A DNA stretch of 25,230 bases from GCA-2862545 sp047609825 (GTDB lineage Bacteria > Myxococcota_A > UBA796 > GCA-2862545), in the NCBI GenBank assembly GCA_047609825.1, contig JBLFXJ010000079.1, forward strand, positions 1-25,230, in the 5' to 3' direction. The translations under genes and the position numbers were made by a program. Every line of letters begins with the position of its first letter. The stretch's first letter is position 1. Below are positions 7,866 through 15,118 of this stretch, one piece after another. The notes beneath the pieces were generated by a model. That model was not told where the DNA came from. It searched no databases and saw only the letters and a list, made by a program, of their open reading frames with translations.

Positions 7866-8792
7866 GTGGGTCGGCCGGAGGTGATCGCTGCGCGGCCCGA
7901 CCTGGAGGGCATCTGGCGCGAGGCGGACGCTCTGTTCCCCGTCCGGGTGACCCGCTCGTTCTGGGACCGGATCGACCACAGCGACCCTGCCGATCCGCTG
8001 GCCCGTCAGGTGCTCCCGGACGCCCGCGAACTCCTCCCAGCGCCGGGAGATCGAGACGACCCGGTGGGCGACGCCGCGTGCTCTCCGCTCCCGTGGGTGG
8101 TGCACAAGTACCCAGACCGGGTGCTCCTCCTGTTGACCAAGCGCTGCCACTTGTATTGTCGGTACTGCTTCCGACGAACGTTCGCTCCGGGTGACCGTGA
8201 GGACCCGACGGACGCGGAGTGGGAGGCGGCGCTGGCGTATGCCGAGGCGTCGGGCGCTACCGAGGTCATCCTCTCCGGGGGTGACCCGCTCGCGGTTCGA
8301 GACAGCCGGCTGTTCGAGACGATCGACCGTCTCCGGCCCCACGTGCCGACGCTCCGGATCCACACACGTGCTCCGATCACCCGACCGGACCGCGTGACAG
8401 CAGAGCTGGTCGAGGGACTCCGACGTCGCGCCCCGGTGTGGGTGGTCGTGCACTGCAACCACCCAGCCGAGCTCGACGATTCGGTCACCCAGGCGCTCGG
8501 ACGGCTGGTCGACGCCGGCGTGCCGGTGCTCAACCAGGCGGTCCTGCTCCGTGGCGTGAACGATGACGTGGCGACCTTGGCCGCGTTGTGCGAAGGGTTG
8601 GTCCAACGCCGGGTGTTTCCGTACTACCTGCACCTCACCGACCAGGTGACGGGCAACGCCCACCTTCGGATTGGCCGCGAGCGTGCGCTGGAGTTGCACG
8701 ATCAGCTCCGGCGGCGCGTGAGCGGGGTGGCGCTGCCGCGCCTGGTGGTCGATCCGCCCGATGGCAGCGGCAAGCGGGATGTCCGGCCGTGA
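7866..8792 (+). CDS. epmB: EF-P lysine 2,3-aminomutase, EpmB family
   Basis: Radical SAM, PLP-dependent enzyme that converts L-lysine to (R)-beta-lysine, the donor used by EpmA. The cluster motif CxxxCxxC is Cys94, Cys98 and Cys101 in KRCHLYCRYCFRR. ILSGGDPL and the C-terminal block YYLHLTDQVTGNAHL are typical of EpmB. A lysine in PPDGSGK near the end may be the PLP-binding residue, by analogy with the GGGGK of lysine 2,3-aminomutases. I set the start at GTG 7866, giving 308 residues, with AAAGGG upstream. Earlier in-frame starts overlap the efp coding region, and GTG 7881 has its GGAG directly abutting. The N-terminus is somewhat shorter than in E. coli. The gene is divergent from efp. Confidence 0.9.
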   Translation: MGRPEVIAARPDLEGIWREADALFPVRVTRSFWDRIDHSDPADPLARQVLPDARELLPAPGDRDDPVGDAACSPLPWVVHKYPDRVLLLLTKRCHLYCRYCFRRTFAPGDREDPTDAEWEAALAYAEASGATEVILSGGDPLAVRDSRLFETIDRLRPHVPTLRIHTRAPITRPDRVTAELVEGLRRRAPVWVVVHCNHPAELDDSVTQALGRLVDAGVPVLNQAVLLRGVNDDVATLAALCEGLVQRRVFPYYLHLTDQVTGNAHLRIGRERALELHDQLRRRVSGVALPRLVVDPPDGSGKRDVRP

Positions 8793-8848
8793 CTCGGAGC
8801 GGGACGAGTGCCCAGCGCAGCCGCGTGGGGTACGTGTTAGCCTCCACT

Positions 8849-8863
8849 TGAAAGTGATATTCA
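8849..8863 (+). promoter_or_regulatory. Fur-box-like palindrome upstream of feoA
   Basis: TGAAAGTGATATTCA fits the 7-1-7 Fur consensus TGATAATnATTATCA at 10 of 14 positions. It is an AT-rich island in otherwise GC-rich DNA and ends one base before the feoA ATG. Its place before ferrous iron uptake genes supports iron-dependent repression. No Shine-Dalgarno sequence lies between it and the ATG. Confidence 0.6.
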
Positions 8864-8864
8864 T

Positions 8865-9089
8865 ATGCGACTGGACGAGCTGGCAGCAGGCGCGACCGGG
8901 CACATCCTCGAGGTAGCAGGGCGCGGCGCCTTTCGGCGCAGGCTGCTCGAGCTCGGCTTGGTGCCCGGCACTGCCATCGAGCGGATCGGTCAGTCGCCCC
9001 TCGGCGACCCCCTCGTGTTCCGCATCCGGGGCGCCGCCTTGGGGCTGAGGCGCCGGGACGCCGCCAACGTGGCCGTGGAGGTGGCGTGA
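8865..9089 (+). CDS. feoA: FeoA, ferrous iron transport accessory protein
   Basis: Small cytosolic SH3-like protein that assists FeoB in Fe(II) uptake. It has 74 residues, the usual FeoA length. Visible features are the N-terminal MRLDELAAG, the central RRRLLELGLVPGT block, and a GDPLVFRIRGAALGLRRRDAANV block near the end. The ATG has no ribosome binding site; the preceding bases are the AT-rich Fur-like palindrome, so translation may be leaderless or weak. The stop overlaps the feoB GTG start (GTGA), giving tight coupling to feoB. Confidence 0.95.
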   Translation: MRLDELAAGATGHILEVAGRGAFRRRLLELGLVPGTAIERIGQSPLGDPLVFRIRGAALGLRRRDAANVAVEVA

Positions 9090-11254
9090 GCACCATCCTG
9101 CTGATGGGCACTCCAAACGCCGGAAAGTCCACGCTGTTCAACACGCTCACCGGGGCGAATGCCCACGTCGGCAACTTCGCCGGCACCACCGTGGACCTGT
9201 TGCGGGGCCGGTGGAGGCTGTCCGACGCCGCCGCCGAGCTGATCGACGTGCCCGGGACGTTCAGCCTGGCGTGCCGGTCGCCTGAGGAGCGGGTCGCGTT
9301 CGACGCGCTGACCGCGCATGAGCGGCCCGACCTCGTGCTGTTCGTCGCGGACGCACCGCGGCTGTCGCGGAGCCTCTATTTGCTGCTGCAGATCCTCGAG
9401 CTCGAGGTGCCGGTCGTCGTCGCCCTCAATCTGGTCGACGAAGCCCGCGCCGCGGGTCAGGAGCCGGATGCCGATGTGCTCGCCGACCTGCTGGGTGTAC
9501 CGGTCGTCGCGACGGTGGCTCGGTCCGGCGAAGGCTGTCGGGCGCTCGCCGAGGCCGCGTCACGCGCGCTGCAGTCCCCGGTCATCCCCGCCCCGCCGCA
9601 GATGTGGTCGGAGGCCCTGGATGCCGACGCCGAGCGCGCTGCCGCAGCACTGCCGAGCGCCCTCCAAGGCGGGCGAGGGGAGGGCGCTCGCCGCGCCCTC
9701 GGGCGCTGGGCATTGCTGTCGCTGGCAGACGATGACGCAGACCTGCCCGACCTCGAAATCGCTCCGATCCGCGCGATCGTCGACGCGGCGGAGGCTGGTG
9801 GTCGTGACCTCACGGCAGAGCTCGTCGGCACCCGCTACGCATGGATCGACGCCAGTCTCGAGCGGGTCTACGGTGGCGAGCTGCTCGACGCCGCACCGTG
9901 GTCGGACCGGGTCGACCGCGCGCTGATGCATCCCCTGATCGGCAGCGTGGCCTTCCTCTCGGTGATGACCGCGGTGTTCATGGCGCTGTTCTCGTGGTCA
10001 GACCCAGCGATCGGGCTGGTCGAGGCGATGTTCGGCGCGCTGGGTGGCGCGGTGGCAGCCGGGTTCGACGCGGGCATCGTCGCCTCACCAGGCCTGGCCG
10101 ACCCCCTCACGGTCCTGCGCGACCTGGTGGTGGATGGGATCATCGGCGGTGTAGGCGCTGTGTTGGTGTTCCTGCCGCAGATCGCGCTGCTGTTCTTCTT
10201 CCTCGCGATCCTGGAGGACTGCGGCTACCTCGCCCGTGCCTCGCACGTGATGGATCGGCTCCTCCGGCTCGCGGGGCTACCGGCCAAGGCGTTCGTGCCG
10301 CTGCTCTCCGGCTACGCCTGCGCCGTTCCTGCCATCCTCGCCACGCGCACGCTTTCCCGCCGCCGCGACCGCGTGCTGACAATGATGGTGATCCCGCTCA
10401 CCTCGTGCTCCGCCCGGCTGCCCGTGTACACGTTGGTGATCGCGACATTGTTCCCGACAGTGGTGCTCGTCGCCGGCGTCGAGCTGCCACTGCAGCCCCT
10501 GGCGCTGCTCGCCATGTACCTGTTCTCCACCGCGATCACGGTGTTCGCGGCGGTGGTCCTGGGCAAGCTGCTGTTCCCGATGGAGGAGGCCGCCGCCGTA
10601 CTCGAGCTGCCGCCGTACCGGATGCCCCATCCGCGCACCGTGGGGCGGCTGGTGTGGTCACGGTCGGTGACCTTCCTGCGCGAGGCGGGCCGGGTGATCC
10701 TCGTAGCCACCGTGGTGCTCTGGGCGTTGCTCTACTTCCCGCGGCACACGCCCCAGGAGGTGCTTCCGCCGCAGGTCTTGGCTGCAGCGCCGGCCGACGC
10801 CGACCTCGAGCGCCTGGCAGCGCCGTACCAGCTCGAGGCGTCCTTTGGAGGCCAGCTGGGCCACGCTGTGGAGCCGCTGATCCGCCCGTTGGGGTTCGAC
10901 TGGAAGATCGGAGTGGGGCTGGTGGGCGCGTTTGCCGCACGGGAGGTCTTCGTCTCGACCATGGGCGTGGTGTACGGGATCGGCAGCGACATCGATGAAC
11001 AGAGCGTGCCGCTGCGGGAGCGGATGCGGCGTGAGCGCCACGCCGACGGCTCGCCGGTGTACACGCCGCTGGTCGGCGCATCACTGATGGTGTTCTTTGC
11101 GCTGGCGATGCAGTGCCTGTCCACCCTGGGGGTGCTCGTCGAAGAGACCGGAGGGTGGCGCTGGCCCACGTTCGTGGTCGCGTACATGACGGCACTGGCA
11201 TGGGTGGCAGCGTTCGTGGTCTACCAGGGTGGTCTGCTGCTCGGCTACGGATGA
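9086..11254 (+). CDS. feoB: FeoB, ferrous iron transporter with N-terminal GTPase domain
   Basis: Inner-membrane Fe(II) permease of 722 residues, slightly shorter than E. coli FeoB. The cytosolic G domain has G1 GTPNAGKST (8-16), the G2 threonine in GNFAGTTVD, G3 DVPG (54-57), and G4 NLVD (115-118). A helical spacer region follows, then the two Gate regions with many hydrophobic segments, including GYACAVPAILATRTLSRR with the conserved cysteine and the PLTSCSARLPVYTL block. GTG 9086 is the start because it overlaps the feoA stop and places G1 at the normal N-terminal position. No feoC follows; the next gene is an unrelated lipoprotein with its own promoter. The Fur-like site before feoA probably controls both genes. 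Confidence 0.97.
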   Translation: MSTILLMGTPNAGKSTLFNTLTGANAHVGNFAGTTVDLLRGRWRLSDAAAELIDVPGTFSLACRSPEERVAFDALTAHERPDLVLFVADAPRLSRSLYLLLQILELEVPVVVALNLVDEARAAGQEPDADVLADLLGVPVVATVARSGEGCRALAEAASRALQSPVIPAPPQMWSEALDADAERAAAALPSALQGGRGEGARRALGRWALLSLADDDADLPDLEIAPIRAIVDAAEAGGRDLTAELVGTRYAWIDASLERVYGGELLDAAPWSDRVDRALMHPLIGSVAFLSVMTAVFMALFSWSDPAIGLVEAMFGALGGAVAAGFDAGIVASPGLADPLTVLRDLVVDGIIGGVGAVLVFLPQIALLFFFLAILEDCGYLARASHVMDRLLRLAGLPAKAFVPLLSGYACAVPAILATRTLSRRRDRVLTMMVIPLTSCSARLPVYTLVIATLFPTVVLVAGVELPLQPLALLAMYLFSTAITVFAAVVLGKLLFPMEEAAAVLELPPYRMPHPRTVGRLVWSRSVTFLREAGRVILVATVVLWALLYFPRHTPQEVLPPQVLAAAPADADLERLAAPYQLEASFGGQLGHAVEPLIRPLGFDWKIGVGLVGAFAAREVFVSTMGVVYGIGSDIDEQSVPLRERMRRERHADGSPVYTPLVGASLMVFFALAMQCLSTLGVLVEETGGWRWPTFVVAYMTALAWVAAFVVYQGGLLLGYG

Positions 11255-11278
11255 CGCGAGGCCCCTAGCGGGTATAGT
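11251..11278 (+). promoter_or_regulatory. Putative sigma70-type promoter for the 11323 lipoprotein gene
   Basis: ATGACG (11251-11256) and TATAGT (11273-11278) are spaced by 16 bases and lie about 45 bases before the lipoprotein start. The -35 element overlaps the feoB stop codon. The match to TTGACA/TATAAT is 4 of 6 and 5 of 6. Confidence 0.5.
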
Positions 11279-11322
11279 GCGTGCGCGTGGACTCCGGATG
11301 CCGGGCGCCACGGAGGATTCGA

Positions 11323-12090
11323 ATGAGCCACTGGTGGACCCTGCCCGTTGTTTTGCTCCTCGTCGCGTGCGGGGGAAGGAAGACTCCCACGCCCGCTGGT
11401 GACGACCCCGCCGCCACGGCGCCGAAGTTCGTCGAGATCGACATGGGCGATGAGGACGAAGAAGACTTCTTCCCCGAGCTCATGAAGGCCACCGCCCAAT
11501 GTGGTGACCTGGTGTCGCTCGAGCCGTCGGCGATGATGGGTAAGCTCCAAGACGCCGAGATCCGCTGTCTCGACGGCGCTCTGCGCGACAGCGACCGCAT
11601 GACGGTGAAGGACAAGATCTCCCGCGTGCTGATGAAGGACGCCTGGGCCAAGGGCGACGAGCACCGCTGGGAGGCCGTATCGCGACGCCACCTGGAGGAG
11701 ATCGACCAGTCCGATCCCGACCTCTGCTACAAGTTCGCGCGGTTCATGTCCGCCCGCGGGCCCGAGCACACCGACGAGACCATGCGGTGGGCCGACGTGG
11801 CCCTCGAGAACCGGTCCCGCTGGACGGGTGATGTTCACGTGAAGCGCGTGTATGCGCTGTTCAAGGTGAAGACCGTCGCAGCCCAGAAGAAGTGGGAGTA
11901 CCTCGAGGCCCAGTACATCGAGACGCCCACCGAGCAGCTTCTCTCCCAGAAAGACGAGGCGCGCAACCAGCTGAAGACGCTGGCCCGCGAGTGGCTCGAG
12001 TACGCCCGACAGTCCGGCAAGGACTCCACGGTCCCGCAGCAGATGTGTGTGTCAGCGGCAGGAACCGAAGGCTACTGCGACGAGACCTGA
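11323..12090 (+). CDS. Predicted lipoprotein of unknown function, mostly helical
   Basis: I do not recognise the family. The 255-residue product starts with a short hydrophobic signal and a lipobox, Leu13-Val14-Ala15-Cys16, followed by Gly-Gly, so it should be lipid-anchored. After a Pro/Asp-rich spacer comes an acidic patch (DEDEEDFF). The rest is a largely helical region with TPR-like spacing (for example MRWADVALENRSRW) and a few cysteines, including two near the C-terminus that could form a disulfide. The ATG at 11323 has GGAGGA five bases upstream. An in-frame GTG at 11281 would put charged residues before the signal and was rejected. It follows feoB but has its own promoter. Its 3' end overlaps the convergent gene by 19 bases. 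Confidence 0.8.
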   Translation: MSHWWTLPVVLLLVACGGRKTPTPAGDDPAATAPKFVEIDMGDEDEEDFFPELMKATAQCGDLVSLEPSAMMGKLQDAEIRCLDGALRDSDRMTVKDKISRVLMKDAWAKGDEHRWEAVSRRHLEEIDQSDPDLCYKFARFMSARGPEHTDETMRWADVALENRSRWTGDVHVKRVYALFKVKTVAAQKKWEYLEAQYIETPTEQLLSQKDEARNQLKTLAREWLEYARQSGKDSTVPQQMCVSAAGTEGYCDET

Positions 12091-12629
12091 TCGCAGCGGG
12101 CGGTCAGCGCGAGTGCAGCGGCGAACAGGGCGTCCTGATCGTCGACCCTCATCGGGTCCAGCACCGTGTCCGGTGACCGCGGCATGATGCCGGCGGCCCG
12201 CGCAGCCTCTCGCTCCAGCGCGCCGCGCGCCGCGTCCACGCGCTCTGGCAGCTCGGTGGATCCGAAGAACAGCGCCGTGGTCGTCCAGTCCACGTGCCCG
12301 GGTACGAGGCCGACCACGCAACCTGCTGGTGAGCGGTGGAGCACTCGCGCCGGCGTGGCTCCGACATACAGCACCGGCACGCCGACCTGGCGTGGCGCGA
12401 TCAGCGCCGGATCGACCTCCGCGATGAACAGAGAAGCCTCGGAGTAGGCACCACCGTCTGCCGACATCGTGTAGGTGGCCGGCGTGGCGAGGGAGGCGTG
12501 CTGCGCGAACCGGAGGTGTCGGACCCCGTCTCCCGGGTCGACGATCGCGATGGGCTCGGCAGGCTCCGCCGACGCTGCGGGTGCGACGACGGTGCCCAGG
12601 AGTGCGACCATGGCGATGCGATGGTTCAT
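12072..12629 (-). CDS. Predicted secreted protein of unknown function
   Basis: I do not recognise the family. The 185-residue product has a Sec signal peptide (about 1-21, hydrophobic core MVALLGTVVAP, cleavage expected after AASA). A compact mature part follows with mixed strand/helix character, including VGVPVLYVGATPARV and DWTTTALFFG. Two cysteines (in AGCVVG and ARCDQ) could pair in the periplasm. The ATG at 12629 overlaps the stop of the upstream hydrolase lipoprotein gene as ATGA, so it is probably the third gene of the TPR-Clp operon. Upstream in-frame codons encode shadow sequence of the previous gene. It converges on, and overlaps by 19 bases, the plus-strand lipoprotein gene. Confidence 0.75.
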   Translation of the reverse strand: MNHRIAMVALLGTVVAPAASAEPAEPIAIVDPGDGVRHLRFAQHASLATPATYTMSADGGAYSEASLFIAEVDPALIAPRQVGVPVLYVGATPARVLHRSPAGCVVGLVPGHVDWTTTALFFGSTELPERVDAARGALEREAARAAGIMPRSPDTVLDPMRVDDQDALFAAALALTARCDQVSSQ

Positions 12630-15118
12630 GGCAGGAGGATCTCCACGTCGTCGAGCCCCACCCGACCAACTGCAGAGCCGTGGTCGGGGCCGAACGAGAG
12701 CTTCAGGGTGGCGAGGCGGGTCAGGTCGAGCTCCGGCGTGTCCGTGGTGAAGGCCAACACTGGGACGCGCACGGTGCTGAATTCGTTCGACCAACCTGTG
12801 CCGCTACCGCCGCCAGTGCGCGCGAACGGCTCGGGCACGCGGCCATAGGCGGCGAAGTCGATCGCCGACTCGACGCCGTCGGCGTCTACCAGCGACAAGG
12901 AGAACGACAGGAGGTCGTCGAGGCTCGCGGTCTGTGGATGGCGGGTGCCCTGCGCCACCCGGAGGCTCACGTGGCCGCCCGTCGACAGGTCCCGCGCAGG
13001 CCCTGGCAGCGCGAACGATACGGCGCCGCCGCCTTCGGTCCAGTCGAACACCAGGCCCCGCTCGGCACGCTCAGGGTCATCGCTGTGGGCCCAGGTCATG
13101 CCATTGAACGGATCCCGGCCATCCCAGGCCAGCTGGCCGTTGGCGTCGTCCAGCATGCCCTCCGCCGCGTTGTCCACCTCGATCTGCACCGCTTCACCGG
13201 AGCTCGATCGCGTGACATCCGGCTCGGACTGGAAGTCGTCGATCACCACCTTGGCCGTGTCTGCCGCGGACATCCACTGGTTCGACATGAACACGTCGAC
13301 ATGCATCGGGCGGAACAGCGACGGCATGCGCCAGAGGTACTCGCCGAGCACCTCCCGGCCGCGCAGCTCCCGCTCGAGCAGCGCCAGGTAGTAGGACTTC
13401 GCCGCGCGCTGAGCGTCTTCGCGGGAGATCTGGCGGCCGGGGCCGGAGGTCCAGCTGCCGTCGTCGAACCCGCAGCAGTTGAAGTCGTTGTGCGACGCAC
13501 CCTGAACGTAAGTGACCAGGCCATCCCCAGTGCCATTCTGGAAGATGCGGAGGTACTGCACGATGGGGGACTCGGGCCCACCCGTGACATCGCCGTCGCT
13601 GCTGCCAGCGAGCAGATGGTAGGTCACCTCGTGGGGGTCCGCCTCATAGGGGTCCTCGAACAGGGTAGGGGCGATGCTGCTCACGAGCCGGATGTCCTGC
13701 CAGCCATACTCGCTCTGTGAGGCATCGCCCTCGAGCAGATCGTCGTAGGCCAGCACCACCCCCTCACCGCCGCGGGAGTGGCCGATCCACACGATCGACG
13801 AGCGGTCCACGTGCCCGACCAGCGCCCCGGACGCGATGAGGGGAAGATCGCGGAGGAACACCTCGGTGTTGCTCCGCGTAGTGCGGGCCGCCGCGACGGG
13901 CCCCGGCTCGGTGTTGTTCCGATGGCTGATGACGATGTAGCCCCATGAGGCCAGGTGCTCGCCGAGGTAGTCGTACCAGGTGTAGTCGTGGCCATTGCCG
14001 TGGCTGATCACGACCAAGGGCAGCTCGCCGAGCGTGGTGATCTGCTCGGGCCAGTACACGTAGTGGGTGTCCCAGAACGAGTCGCTGTGCTCCGCCCGCG
14101 CGGGAGTGTAGGGCCCCACTGCGGCCAATGGGACCACGGCCTCAAATCCGGGACCATCGAGCCCGTCGATCAGATCGCCAGGGTCGAGCTGACCGTCTGC
14201 CCCGAAGTCCAGCACCACATCGAACGGGGTGGTGAGATCGGGGCCGCTGGTGAGGTCGGACAGCCAGATGCCAAACACGTTCTCCCGCATCGATCCGCGG
14301 GCGATGGTGATCGAGACCGGGCCGTCCGCGACGTCGGTGAGCGAGGGGTCACTCGCCCACTCGGCGGCCGTGCGATGCGGGACCACGTACACGTCCGCTG
14401 TTGCCCCAGCCCGGTCCACATACCGTGAGGGGTCGACGGCCACCTCCAGGCCATCATCGGCGTTGAACGCGTCGACGCCCTCGAAGTGGGGGAACTGGAC
14501 CAGCGACCGCCCGGCCAGCTGACGCGACGCGCCTACGATGAGATCCAGGGTGGTGTCGTCAGCCGCGCAGTCGGGTCCGGCGGTACTGGACAAGCTGGCA
14601 GTGCCGGCATCTACGCCACCGAGCAGCAGGAGCGTGCTGGCCTCGGCGAGCACCAGCGGAAACGACACGGGGGAGCCATCGGCGGCCAACACCTCGACAG
14701 CGGTTCCTGTGAGCTGAAGCTCCGCACCCGGCCTCGCCTGAACGGTGAGGGCGCGCATGCCCAGCCGGCGCTCCCCAAACGGGCGCTCGGTCACCTCCAG
14801 CTCGACGAACAGGCCCCCGTCCAGCGTGCCCGCGCCCACCGCAGTGAACGCTGGCGCACAGGGCACGCACTCGCCCTGTTCACACCGGGTGGTGGCGGCG
14901 TCGCAGGTCTCGCTGGAGGCCACACTGCCGTCGTCGGCGCACACGACCGCGACCTCGTCGAAGCAGAACGCCTCTCCCGCACGTTCGGCGCACTCGGAAG
15001 CACCCGCGGTGGGAGCGGTGGTCGACACGCCCGTGTCGGCTGGGAGGTCGTCCTTTCCTCCCCCGCCGCACGCCACCAGGCACAGGGCCGCGAAGAGGAG
15101 CGCCCGGTGATCCGTCAT
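12626..15118 (-). CDS. Lipoprotein with cysteine-rich N-terminus and alpha/beta-hydrolase domain
   Basis: Predicted surface or periplasmic lipid-anchored hydrolase of 830 residues. The signal ends in a lipobox, Leu14-Val15-Ala16-Cys17, followed by four glycines. Residues about 41-90 hold eight closely spaced cysteines, resembling disulfide-rich modules of other large deltaproteobacterial lipoproteins. An EF-hand-like acidic loop, DFGADGQLDPGD, lies before the hydrolase core. The core shows VISHGNG (about 370, oxyanion region), the nucleophile elbow GHSRGG (Ser near 447), and a plausible catalytic His in GASHNDF. The fold resembles PAF-acetylhydrolase or chlorophyllase-like esterases; the substrate is unknown. 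The C-terminal ~150 residues look like a beta-sandwich, possibly carbohydrate-binding. The ATG overlaps the stop of the TPR-Clp gene as ATGA, and the next gene overlaps its own stop. Confidence 0.85.
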   Translation of the reverse strand: MTDHRALLFAALCLVACGGGGKDDLPADTGVSTTAPTAGASECAERAGEAFCFDEVAVVCADDGSVASSETCDAATTRCEQGECVPCAPAFTAVGAGTLDGGLFVELEVTERPFGERRLGMRALTVQARPGAELQLTGTAVEVLAADGSPVSFPLVLAEASTLLLLGGVDAGTASLSSTAGPDCAADDTTLDLIVGASRQLAGRSLVQFPHFEGVDAFNADDGLEVAVDPSRYVDRAGATADVYVVPHRTAAEWASDPSLTDVADGPVSITIARGSMRENVFGIWLSDLTSGPDLTTPFDVVLDFGADGQLDPGDLIDGLDGPGFEAVVPLAAVGPYTPARAEHSDSFWDTHYVYWPEQITTLGELPLVVISHGNGHDYTWYDYLGEHLASWGYIVISHRNNTEPGPVAAARTTRSNTEVFLRDLPLIASGALVGHVDRSSIVWIGHSRGGEGVVLAYDDLLEGDASQSEYGWQDIRLVSSIAPTLFEDPYEADPHEVTYHLLAGSSDGDVTGGPESPIVQYLRIFQNGTGDGLVTYVQGASHNDFNCCGFDDGSWTSGPGRQISREDAQRAAKSYYLALLERELRGREVLGEYLWRMPSLFRPMHVDVFMSNQWMSAADTAKVVIDDFQSEPDVTRSSSGEAVQIEVDNAAEGMLDDANGQLAWDGRDPFNGMTWAHSDDPERAERGLVFDWTEGGGAVSFALPGPARDLSTGGHVSLRVAQGTRHPQTASLDDLLSFSLSLVDADGVESAIDFAAYGRVPEPFARTGGGSGTGWSNEFSTVRVPVLAFTTDTPELDLTRLATLKLSFGPDHGSAVGRVGLDDVEILLP

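Noticed and set aside
7548..9116. 522-codon open frame on the minus strand opposite epmB and feoA
   Set aside because: epmB has its full Cys motif and feoA its family blocks on the other strand; this frame shows no domain.
11281..11322. GTG at 11281 as start of the lipoprotein
   Set aside because: It would add Arg-rich residues before the signal peptide, whereas ATG 11323 has a well-placed GGAGGA.
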